DNA of 64,000 nt from a candidate division CSSED10-310 bacterium. GTDB taxonomy: Bacteria; CSSED10-310. The position numbers were made by a program, and so were the translations under genes. Under the pieces are notes generated by a model that saw only the letters and a list, made by a program, of their open reading frames with translations, did no database searches and was not told the DNA's origin. Location: contig JAFGEQ010000018.1 in assembly GCA_016931515.1 (NCBI GenBank), positions 1-64,000 on the forward strand. The letters run 5' to 3'. Shown here piece by piece: positions 17,901 to 25,418 of this stretch. The first letter of the stretch is position 1; each line of letters starts with the position of its first letter.

Positions 17901-18002
17901 ACCGATCGCGGATCCGTTGATGTACCCGAGGAGGTGAAGGCAGATTTACGGCGCGAATTAGAGAGTTTAGGCTATATTCAGACAAACCGTTCCATTCAGT
18001 GA
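14958..18002 (+). CDS. GT-C-like membrane domain fused to alkaline-phosphatase-superfamily domain
   Basis: 1014 aa. Residues 1-370 form a polytopic domain like ArnT/PMT-type glycosyltransferases, with LHLDEGAYLYAARAV in the first loop (the acidic D-E expected there) and YRDFFFLQPPLHPY. A linker (370-505) precedes a type I phosphodiesterase/nucleotide-pyrophosphatase domain (about 510-1010). Its full metal set is visible: GIDAVGWD, nucleophile region EPTVSVMLWTT, RGIDILQHEY, SDHGMDP, and GQHWHSP. The second domain presumably faces the periplasm. I start at ATG 14958; a TTG at 14949 is possible. Coupled by overlap to the membrane protein before it. Possibly transfers or trims a sugar or phospho-group on a surface glycan. 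Confidence 0.82.
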   Translation: MKSNANRFWLIMPWIIYLLISLGYLVAGNLHLDEGAYLYAARAVYNGQIPYRDFFFLQPPLHPYIYGLIQCLLPGLFVARITSILFGLLSTILLVKLASRLGQSSGKFIFLIMMTMAPFQLYFFSITRLYALTAFFISAGCCLIFSTSNPTLTACFTGMIAFAAAVGTRLTTAPLFALAALYLLFRIKSWRIRFLSIISGFVVLLGIYLPFIAAAGIERFWFNVMGMNLSLHSHNPGANLIQKARATSQLVQFYFPVWLMLLPLLFGYLKRIRSQSFQVTISSLFTSTGMLWIMSLSLILIHCSAKLYQVSYQTIIMPVLICLTAIEWSRLYHDSSSRAQRTYRAFFLALWIMGLLAYGRTSIAFYDGKPALVALWEQASFIQEHTCPEDRIFSADSALVPTEAERDVLPGMAGSDLFPDWSTDKCHDYNVLNFDIMSQYVQNQAGSLLMMGDLSFNVSLPFLEPVPEALRDRFKRSIADNYELLATFPNLLLPGTKTYYYKPRSISSPQKLLIFGIDAVGWDILLPLIQSGDMPNFKRVFDSGAAARMKTLEPTVSVMLWTTIATGTLPEKHGINNWLMESADSSGQQAITSDKRRVAAFWNVTGDKKTGIVNWWATWPVEPVNGIMVSNRAHYKNIANAVFPENAQYLLDMVPKLRVEDLERELTVLNPLSTPIHLPPFFAEQLIKDRFYLDVAKRLVESNDLDILAVFVRGIDILQHEYLRDVREDVMEIPEVGSEQKGIVRSYYRYLDRWLGTFLETLGPGTGLMIVSDHGMDPVLTLPPLVEGLNLDKLLETLGSLNSGDPLLASFVDNNRYPPGLVRGLRWTGIGSATVVDTIRVMDTLKIITFDGSKPLFDDVSNAWDNDETIHLKLNPEPKMNSVITWNGHTIPMMEVTNMIIHPRAGQHWHSPDGIFLISGPGIEPSSIMSEIRIVDIMPTLLEWLGLPVSRELDGVPQDKFFSTALRLQQPIQWVDSFGLQTDRGSVDVPEEVKADLRRELESLGYIQTNRSIQ

Positions 18003-18105
18003 GTAAAGCAATCCGACCCTGACGGTTGAATCGCAATGGTTCCGCGGGTATGGTATCAAGTATCAGGCGAAAGGTGCCAACTCAATTTATTGGGAGATTG
18101 ACAAT

Positions 18106-19467
18106 ATGACAGCAAATTCACAGCTCAAACTTGACATCGAGAACGTTATGTCAGTGCGGGTTGGTTCGGATCACGGTATCACTGAAAGGGAGTTGAAAGG
18201 AATACGGAACTCGGCAAAGCAAGCCATCAAAAAATGCATGGAGAGATACCATGCTGGGGAGATCGGCTTCATGAAGATTCCCCATAATTACTCCGCTTTG
18301 GAACAGATAAATGCCTCTGCCAGGGGGCATAAAAATCGCTGGGAAAATCTTGTCGTTATCGGAATTGGTGGGTCATCGCTTGGTATTACTATGTTATCAG
18401 ATGCGCTCTGTCACCCTTACCATAATTTCTTGGACAGAGAACTGAGGAATTTTTCGCCCCGTTTGTTTATTATCGACAACATCGATCCAGAAGCATTATC
18501 TGGGCTAAAAACGATTATTGATCCGGAAAAAACCCTCGTTTGCATCGTAACGAAATCTGGCGGTACGGTTGAAACATGGGGTAACTTTTTTCAGTATCTA
18601 TCTATTTTCGACTATAAGCCCAAAGAAGACCAGATCGTTGCGATAACAGATGAAGAGGAGGGTTTTCTCAATAAGTTTGCGAAAATACATGGCTGTCCTA
18701 TTCTACCGATTCCCAAGGATATCGGTGGTCGTTTTTCCGTTTTGACACCCGTCGGTCTATTCACGGCTGCGATGATGAATATCGATATCACCCGAATTAT
18801 TGAAGGTGCACGTAATATGCACGATAGCTGTATCAACATGGATTTTGAAAATAATCCCGCTTTGCAGATCGCAGCGATAACATGGTTTCTGCTGACCAGA
18901 AAGAAAAAAGTGATATCGGTCATGATGCCATATTCAAACGCACTTCGCTCCTTTTCCGACTGGTATGGTCAGTTATGGGCGGAGAGTCTTGGGAAGCGGA
19001 CATCTTTATCCGGAGCCACCGTCTTTGCCGGGCAGACCCCTGTACAAGCCCTGGGGGCGACCGACCAGCATTCACAGATTCAGCTATATCGAGAAGGACC
19101 AAACGACAAGCTGATCTCATTTATCGCCGTTGAGTCATTCCGCTTTGGTGGACCCATGCATAAAGCGCCCGAAGGAACACCCTTGGAGCATCTTCGATTT
19201 CTCGATACAGCGGAAGTATTGAATATCGAACTGTCGGGAACCCGTGAGATTCTGACACAGAGTCATCGCCCCAATCTGACAGTTACACTTCCTGCAGTGA
19301 CACCATATTATATGGGTCAATTGATTTATCTATATGAGATGACGACGTTGTATACAGCTATCTTGTTGAATATTAATCCGCTTGATCAACCGGGCATCGA
19401 GGCAGGGAAACAGTATGTTCGAGACAGCATCGAAAAAGTCTACCTGGCCCGGACCGGAGACGCTTGA
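18106..19467 (+). CDS. pgi: Glucose-6-phosphate isomerase
   Basis: Interconverts glucose 6-phosphate and fructose 6-phosphate, feeding glycolysis and sugar-nucleotide synthesis. The 453 aa match the shorter bacterial type. Seen: VIGIGGSSLG (sugar-binding start), TKSGGTVET (phosphate loop), GGRFSVLTPVGL with the signature Arg, ATDQHSQIQLYREGP with the ring-opening His region, and the C-terminal NINPLDQPGIEAGK lysine helix. GGGAG stands seven bases before the ATG. A 103-base leader separates it from the gene before; I saw no riboswitch fold in it. Confidence 0.95.
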   Translation: MTANSQLKLDIENVMSVRVGSDHGITERELKGIRNSAKQAIKKCMERYHAGEIGFMKIPHNYSALEQINASARGHKNRWENLVVIGIGGSSLGITMLSDALCHPYHNFLDRELRNFSPRLFIIDNIDPEALSGLKTIIDPEKTLVCIVTKSGGTVETWGNFFQYLSIFDYKPKEDQIVAITDEEEGFLNKFAKIHGCPILPIPKDIGGRFSVLTPVGLFTAAMMNIDITRIIEGARNMHDSCINMDFENNPALQIAAITWFLLTRKKKVISVMMPYSNALRSFSDWYGQLWAESLGKRTSLSGATVFAGQTPVQALGATDQHSQIQLYREGPNDKLISFIAVESFRFGGPMHKAPEGTPLEHLRFLDTAEVLNIELSGTREILTQSHRPNLTVTLPAVTPYYMGQLIYLYEMTTLYTAILLNINPLDQPGIEAGKQYVRDSIEKVYLARTGDA

Positions 19468-19485
19468 GACAGGTCAATGATCAGC

Positions 19486-19827
19486 TCATTCCTCCAACCC
19501 TGTCAGCCGTCCCGGCTGTAACAGGTAGCGCATGACAGTTTCTCTGAATGACACATCAGGAACCATATCACGGCCTAATGTCCAGAGTCCTTTGCGAACT
19601 TCATTGATCGTCTTTTTATGTATTTCTTCCATCAGTTCGCGAATAATCTCCTCAAGATTCTCACTATTGAGAATGTCCTGATATGAAATCTTTTTGCGAT
19701 GAACAATCGCCCCACCGCTTCGATAGATGATGGTATCAATTCGAGCTGCTTTCAATCCACGATCTTCCGTCTGGATATGAAATGTCTGACTGCCATACTT
19801 TTCTTCTGAATTAAATCCTGTGATCAT
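19486..19827 (-). CDS. Conserved hypothetical protein (113 aa)
   Basis: Small soluble protein with no signal peptide or membrane segment. The N-terminal half is beta-rich (FNSEEKYGSQTFHIQTEDRG, then IDTIIYRSGGAIVHRKKISY) and the second half helical with an E/K-rich stretch (ENLEEIIRELMEEIHKKT). It resembles a family of short uncharacterised bacterial proteins with an F-H-[IV]-Q-T-E-D core, which I recall but cannot check. It begins six bases after the stop of the LysM lipoprotein gene, so the two are one unit. Convergent with pgi at 18 bp. Confidence 0.65.
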   Translation of the reverse strand: MITGFNSEEKYGSQTFHIQTEDRGLKAARIDTIIYRSGGAIVHRKKISYQDILNSENLEEIIRELMEEIHKKTINEVRKGLWTLGRDMVPDVSFRETVMRYLLQPGRLTGLEE

Positions 19828-19833
19828 AATTAA

Positions 19834-21258
19834 TTATTCGATGTCAAACAGACCGGTATCATTAATCGGCCGGGGCGTTGATGTTGGTGTCGAAACCGGC
19901 GCGGCTGTCGGTTTAGCGTCAGACTCACTTTTCGCTGGTTCGCTTCCAGCAGGTTTCGGTGTCGGCCTCGATTTGGGAATGGGTTTGTCAAAAACAGATG
20001 GATCCGGGACGAGAGATGCGGGTATTTTCAATTCTTGCCCAATTACAAGGCGATAGGGATATTCGATACCGTTTATCTGAGCAATCTGCTGGTAGTTATT
20101 TGAATCCCCTGTCAGCCACCGGGCAATCCAGGCCAGTGAGTCATTGGGTTGCACTCGATATGTATAATATCGGTCAATGAGGAAAATCGGCAATTTGATC
20201 TTCTCAAGGGATTCCAGCGGTTCCAGATTATTATATTCTAACAGTCGTTCAGCCAGGTAATCATCCTTGTAATATCGCCGTGCGATTTCGAGATATGTAT
20301 CACCGACTCCGGGTGTCTCGATCGTATAGAGTGGTATTTGAATCGTTTTAGCTGATGATAAATCGGTATTCCCATTATAGTTGCTCACCCATGTTGCATA
20401 ACCGGGATCCTCAAGTATTTTTTGGGCAACGGAGGGCCATGTGTCTCCCGGTCTGACTTCATACGGAATCGAACGCGGGATTTTAATGCGTTCGCCGGCA
20501 TTAAGCTTCTCAAACTCATTAGAGGCAATAATGATCCAGCTGCGGTCTTCAGATCCAAGAAACCGTTTGGCGAGGGACTCAATCGTATCCGTTGGAGAGA
20601 CTATGTACATCACGACATCAGATCCAGGATCAATCCCTGGATATACGTCTTCCGCTGGGGGAGCAGGCACATCGGTACCTGAGGCTTTAAATGAATCAAG
20701 ACAAGCTCCAAACTTGGATTCAAAATTATCGAATAGCGGCCGGAGTGCATGGCACTCCACAACATTAATGGTTTTTTCTCGCAGAACGAACAAGGCCGTG
20801 ATTTTTATCTCTGACGATTGATCCCTGCCATAAAAAAGTATTTTCGTGGACGGAAAACCAAAAATTGTCGACGGTCGATCGAGAATCCGTTCATATCCTT
20901 TCGATCCGGCATACCTTTCAACAAACTGATCCAGAGTTTCTTCCTTTTGTCTATCCAAAACAAACACTTGTATGTTTACGAATTTTCTGGCTGAAGCCTG
21001 CGCCAAATCCTTTGATGATGGGGTAACCTTCAGCAATCCGGGCGGATCATTGACGACGCCGTCCCATCCTTCAGGCAGCCGCAACTCAAACTGGTAGAAC
21101 AGATTCGAATACAGGCCGGATTCGCTGAGAGTGCCACGCTTTAACCGCCGCATGTTTCTTTCTTCTTCATTTACCGTCAAGTCGCTGATCGTCTGGCATC
21201 CTGTCCATAAAACAGCCAGACTGAGCAGAGTTGATAGCATGCTGATCAATCGTTTCAT
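19834..21258 (-). CDS. Putative lipoprotein with four LysM-like repeats
   Basis: 474-aa exported protein. The N-terminus is KRL, a hydrophobic stretch, then LWTGC, a non-ideal lipobox (Trp at -3). Residues about 45-210 are a soluble domain of unknown type (SNLFYQFELRLPEGW). Four LysM-like repeats follow, beginning near YIVSPTDTIESLAKRF, YEVRPGDTWPSVAQK, IETPGVGDTYLEIARR and YRVQPNDSLAWIAR; the last three have the usual GD or ND-T/S turn. The end is a Pro/Thr-rich tail. Suggests a peptidoglycan-binding envelope protein. ATG 21258 is chosen because AGGAG lies 10 bases upstream; an earlier in-frame start at 21294 lacks support. Confidence 0.8.
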   Translation of the reverse strand: MKRLISMLSTLLSLAVLWTGCQTISDLTVNEEERNMRRLKRGTLSESGLYSNLFYQFELRLPEGWDGVVNDPPGLLKVTPSSKDLAQASARKFVNIQVFVLDRQKEETLDQFVERYAGSKGYERILDRPSTIFGFPSTKILFYGRDQSSEIKITALFVLREKTINVVECHALRPLFDNFESKFGACLDSFKASGTDVPAPPAEDVYPGIDPGSDVVMYIVSPTDTIESLAKRFLGSEDRSWIIIASNEFEKLNAGERIKIPRSIPYEVRPGDTWPSVAQKILEDPGYATWVSNYNGNTDLSSAKTIQIPLYTIETPGVGDTYLEIARRYYKDDYLAERLLEYNNLEPLESLEKIKLPIFLIDRYYTYRVQPNDSLAWIARWLTGDSNNYQQIAQINGIEYPYRLVIGQELKIPASLVPDPSVFDKPIPKSRPTPKPAGSEPAKSESDAKPTAAPVSTPTSTPRPINDTGLFDIE

Positions 21259-21309
21259 TCTCTTCCCACTCCTTTGCCGGATTAACACAATCATTGATCG
21301 AACAGGTTA

Positions 21310-21338
21310 ATTATATCGCGTTGTAAAAGAAATACCAA
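21310..21338 (-). promoter_or_regulatory. Promoter of the LysM lipoprotein gene
   Basis: On the minus strand TTGGTA (21333-21338), a 17-base spacer, then a perfect TATAAT (21310-21315). Predicted start of transcription near 21303 gives a leader of about 45 bases before the Shine-Dalgarno-bearing ATG at 21258. Confidence 0.6.
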
Positions 21339-21348
21339 TGCCTAGATC

Positions 21349-21377
21349 TCGACGCAATACAGCTTGACTGCTAAAAT
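21349..21377 (+). promoter_or_regulatory. Possible promoter of tamB
   Basis: TCGACG (21349-21354), 17 bases, then TAAAAT (21372-21377) with TG one base ahead (extended -10). The tamB start codon follows 24 bases later. The divergent LysM promoter lies just upstream. Confidence 0.38.
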
Positions 21378-21401
21378 ACGCCTGTTATCCGGGATGATAC
21401 C

Positions 21402-24400
21402 ATGGCATGGAACAAAAACGATACATACGAAATAAAGGCCAAACGAAAAAGATCGATCCTTCGCAAGTTTTTTCGAGTTGTCTGCTCAATCTCCGTCTCA
21501 CTCCTATCCCTTGCCTTTATCTGCCTGCTGATTATTCATATCCCTCCCGTTCAAAAACAGGTCGGGCAATGGGCGATAAAAGCCCTCGGCAATGCCATCA
21601 ATAAACGAGTCACCTGCGAATACATCAGAGTCTCCCTGATGGGAAGCATCGAGGTCCGGAACCTGACAGTTCATCACGATGAGCGGTTTGGGAAAGAAGA
21701 ACTGGGCTCTATCAGGAAGTTGTATGTCGTTCTTGATCCCTTATCACTCGGCAGCAAGCGGATCACCATCCGTGAACTGTTTGCTGATACACCGAAATTG
21801 CGCGTTGTCGTTCTTCCGGATCGCAACCATAACCTTCAGATAGATCCGTATAAACGAGGACAGAAGAGACTGAAACGGGATAGAGATGATGACAGTGCCA
21901 TCCGGGAGTTCTTTTCCTGCTTTCGGCTGGACCACATAGCAGTAAAAAATGCTGAGTTTGTTCTCGATTATCAACCCAATGGCTATCATCTTACGGTTCC
22001 ATCAATGGAACTGGAGGGCCATCAATTGCCGGACTCCGATCAAATAAAAATTCGAACCCAGGGATTCTGTGTTAAAAATTCTCATCCTGAGCGATTGGAT
22101 TCAACAGCTGATTTTCGCGTCGAGGCTGATATTTGGGGAGGTGGTGTCTCGAACAGCCGTTTAACTGTTTGTTCCTCAAGTGGGAAAGCATTGTTCTCAA
22201 GTCGATGTGATCTCTTGAATTTTCGGCATCCCTTGTTGAAATTAGAAGGGACCCTTCTGTGCGATCTGAATGAAATAAAAAATCTAACCCGTCTCAATCC
22301 GGATTTGGAGGGATCGGCATATCTGCAATTCAGCGGGAACGGTTTGGCAGACGATTTAGTATTAAAAGGTGTTTACCGTGCGATAGATCTTCAGTTCGGT
22401 CAATTTAAATTCAGCGGGATAAGCGGTCCGGTTAACTATAACGATTTTCTGGTTACTTTGCCGGTCGCGACCGGACATGCGTACAAAGGAACAATAGAAG
22501 GATCCGGTCAGATTTGTGTACAGAAAGAACACAAAAGTCTGCAGATAGATGCCCATATCGACAATGCTGATTTATCCGGGTTGACCCGAGATCTTAGAAT
22601 ACCGTTTGATCTGGCAACTGACCTGGATATGAATATCTCAATCCATAGTAATGGTTTTCACGCGGAAGACATCATCCTGACCGGAACAGCCACCGGTACT
22701 GAAAAATTCAGCGCAGGGGCAAATTTCAGAAAATCTGATAAATGGAGCCCCTTCCGGTTATCAGCAGACTTTGCGTTCAAAGAAAGCGTATTTGAAATTT
22801 CCAACGCATCGCTGACCAATAAAGATCATTTCATCAACTTAGAAAACAATCGATTTGCAAAATCAGTTTTATCAGGAAAAATCGACGGTAATACAATTGC
22901 TCCAGCAGATCTTGCACGCAGGATCGAGCGCGCAGTTCCCCTGGATTATGAAGTCCCTGATATGGCTGGTGAAACCCGGTTCAGCATTGATATGGCGGGA
23001 ACGCCTAAAGACTATCGGGTGGCCGGTTTTGCATCGTCGGATGACATTAAATTTAAGGAAGAATCATTGGGTGCTACCACGCTGGCCATGACAGTCAATC
23101 CTGAGATACTCGATGTGAATCATTTTTCCATAACAGGTTCAAAGCTTCAATCAACAGGTCATCTTCAATGGTCCATTCCTCCACCACAATCGGGGAAAGG
23201 AATCTCCCTGGAAAATGGATCCATAACGGTGGATCAGCTCGATCTTACCTTGCCGGCGAAAATCCTTAATTTAAATCTCTCAGGAAATGCGCAAGCGGTC
23301 ATCCAGATCACTCACCCTGGACCCGGAAATCATACCTTAAGTGTTATGCAAATGGACAATCTGAAGATTGGTGCAGTTCCGGTCAATCGGGCAGTGCTCC
23401 GTGGCCAAGTAACACCTGATGGAGTATTCGACGGTATATTATCCGCGAAAACCGATGATGCTGCTGTGGAAGCACGCTTCGATTATCCACGAACCGGGAT
23501 TCCGACCATTCATCTGGAAGGGAACAATATACCTTTTCAGTTCATTCCTGGACTGGATAGATTTCAAGCCGGCGGAGTTTTCGATATTGAGGCGGAGAGT
23601 CGGGCTGCCGGAAATCACTGGGTAATACCCTTTCAATTGAATGGCCATGATATTTCAACGGGAACTCATGTGTCTGATCAAATGGTTGTGCGAGGTACCG
23701 TCGAAATGTCGGTAAATCCAGTGGTTCAATGGAATGCGGTTGTGAACCAAGATGCAGCGGCAAGTACCGGCTTTTGCAAGCTGACTGCGCCTTATGAGTG
23801 CAACATGAACGCATCGTTGCACACCTTCCCTTTAGCGGTGTTTTCCGAGATCGCTAACCGAAATTCCGCGACACCGCATCCTTTCTCAGGCATGGTCACT
23901 CTGAAGACCGAGATCTCGGGATCGCTCGCTGACAGGTCGACATTATCCGGCTTAATCGAAATTCAGGATCTTCAGGTTAATTACATGGGTATTGACCTGC
24001 AATTGGAATCTCCATCATCCTTAGAGCTGAGCACTAGCAGTCTGAAATTGCCGCCATTGCTCTTCTCCCATCCATTTGCTGAATTGAATCTAAGTGGTGA
24101 GGTGCAGAGCGGAGGGACAATGGTGTTGGATGCACACGGCCAAATTGATCTTCAGGCCGTTGAAAAAATAACCGCTTTCTTTGAAAACACGCGTGGAAAT
24201 TGCGATTTCGATTTGCGACTTGACGGCTCATGGTTTGACCCGAATTTTTCCGGCAAATGTCTCATTCAAGAATTTTTCAGTCATCTACCGCTATTCAATT
24301 CCGGGCTGGAAGATTATCATGCTGAGATTCGTTTCAAAGAAAAAATCGGGCGAATCACCTACATGGATGGATTAGCCGGCGGGGCTTATTTCGGAGGATC

Positions 24401-25418
24401 CGGCGAATTCGGAATGGCTCGCTATGGACCCGAATTATTCGATATCCGGCTTAACGGGAGTGATGTTGAGTTCGAATATCCCAAAGGTTTTCTCTCTTCC
24501 GGAGATGTCGAACTCGAGATCACAGGAAATCTCCCCGATATTAATATCGCAGGAAAAGTTGATTTGCAGCAATCGGTGTACCGGTCACGAATCAACTATA
24601 AAACCATGATTGTGAATGAATCCAGAGCAAAGTTGGCGTTTTTGGAGAAACGAAAAACCGTCAGAAATTCCGTATCCTCTCCCCTGCATTTCAACCCACA
24701 GTTTAATATCAGCGTCGCGGCAGATGATAACGTTGTTATCGATAACAACATCGCCCGGGTTGAACTTAACATGGATATCGATGTTTTGGGCAATTTAAAA
24801 AAACCACGCATCCTGGGTCATGTTGACGCGCTTCACGGGGATATAACCTTTCTTCAGCGAACATATGAACTGATGAACGCTTCGATAGATTTCGCTGATC
24901 CCGCGAAAGTCGATCCCGTGCTTGTCCTGCAAGCGGGCGCAACCATCGACGATTATCAGGTCATACTGGATGTGAGTGGCCGTATATACTCGGATCTGAC
25001 GATCCGGCCCAGCTCAACACCTCCACTTAATGACCTTGACCTTTGGAATCTGCTCTTGATTGGAAAAACACGAGAAGAAATGTCATCAGGAGAAGATTAT
25101 CTTGCAGGTGGCGTTGCATATGTGACTGGATCTATTCAGGAACAGATTGAACGCCGTTTTGAATACTGGATGGGATTCGATGAATTCAGTATCGATCCCA
25201 TCATGTCAACATCTGACGAAAGCCCATCCGCTCGTTTTACAGTAAAAAAGCGTCTCGGTCCTGATCTCTCCGTCACTTATTCCCGATCAGCCAGCTCCGC
25301 CAGCGACCTGTTACTGTTCGAGTACCAATTATCAGACAACCTTTTTATTATCACGCACAAGAAGGAGGACAACTCCATTGGGGCTGATCTTATTTACAGA
25401 TGGGAATTCGGCGAATGA
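21402..25418 (+). CDS. tamB: TamB-like inter-membrane bridge protein
   Basis: 1338-aa AsmA-like protein. An N-terminal basic stretch and single transmembrane helix (about residues 25-47) anchor it in the inner membrane. A very long run of beta repeats follows, probably forming a hydrophobic groove across the periplasm. The C-terminal TamB domain (about 1080-1335) has DNVVIDNNIARVELNMD, GHVDALHGDITFLQRTYEL and LDLWNLLLIGKTREEM, typical of the family. Thought to help phospholipid transfer or outer-membrane protein insertion together with an Omp85 partner, which is encoded directly downstream with a four-base overlap. Confidence 0.9.
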   Translation: MAWNKNDTYEIKAKRKRSILRKFFRVVCSISVSLLSLAFICLLIIHIPPVQKQVGQWAIKALGNAINKRVTCEYIRVSLMGSIEVRNLTVHHDERFGKEELGSIRKLYVVLDPLSLGSKRITIRELFADTPKLRVVVLPDRNHNLQIDPYKRGQKRLKRDRDDDSAIREFFSCFRLDHIAVKNAEFVLDYQPNGYHLTVPSMELEGHQLPDSDQIKIRTQGFCVKNSHPERLDSTADFRVEADIWGGGVSNSRLTVCSSSGKALFSSRCDLLNFRHPLLKLEGTLLCDLNEIKNLTRLNPDLEGSAYLQFSGNGLADDLVLKGVYRAIDLQFGQFKFSGISGPVNYNDFLVTLPVATGHAYKGTIEGSGQICVQKEHKSLQIDAHIDNADLSGLTRDLRIPFDLATDLDMNISIHSNGFHAEDIILTGTATGTEKFSAGANFRKSDKWSPFRLSADFAFKESVFEISNASLTNKDHFINLENNRFAKSVLSGKIDGNTIAPADLARRIERAVPLDYEVPDMAGETRFSIDMAGTPKDYRVAGFASSDDIKFKEESLGATTLAMTVNPEILDVNHFSITGSKLQSTGHLQWSIPPPQSGKGISLENGSITVDQLDLTLPAKILNLNLSGNAQAVIQITHPGPGNHTLSVMQMDNLKIGAVPVNRAVLRGQVTPDGVFDGILSAKTDDAAVEARFDYPRTGIPTIHLEGNNIPFQFIPGLDRFQAGGVFDIEAESRAAGNHWVIPFQLNGHDISTGTHVSDQMVVRGTVEMSVNPVVQWNAVVNQDAAASTGFCKLTAPYECNMNASLHTFPLAVFSEIANRNSATPHPFSGMVTLKTEISGSLADRSTLSGLIEIQDLQVNYMGIDLQLESPSSLELSTSSLKLPPLLFSHPFAELNLSGEVQSGGTMVLDAHGQIDLQAVEKITAFFENTRGNCDFDLRLDGSWFDPNFSGKCLIQEFFSHLPLFNSGLEDYHAEIRFKEKIGRITYMDGLAGGAYFGGSGEFGMARYGPELFDIRLNGSDVEFEYPKGFLSSGDVELEITGNLPDINIAGKVDLQQSVYRSRINYKTMIVNESRAKLAFLEKRKTVRNSVSSPLHFNPQFNISVAADDNVVIDNNIARVELNMDIDVLGNLKKPRILGHVDALHGDITFLQRTYELMNASIDFADPAKVDPVLVLQAGATIDDYQVILDVSGRIYSDLTIRPSSTPPLNDLDLWNLLLIGKTREEMSSGEDYLAGGVAYVTGSIQEQIERRFEYWMGFDEFSIDPIMSTSDESPSARFTVKKRLGPDLSVTYSRSASSASDLLLFEYQLSDNLFIITHKKEDNSIGADLIYRWEFGE

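Noticed and set aside
18003-18105. Possible riboswitch in the pgi leader (AGGCGAAAGGTGCC segment)
   Set aside because: I could not draw a fold matching glycine, THF, cyclic-di-GMP or other known classes, and the segment lacks a conserved core.
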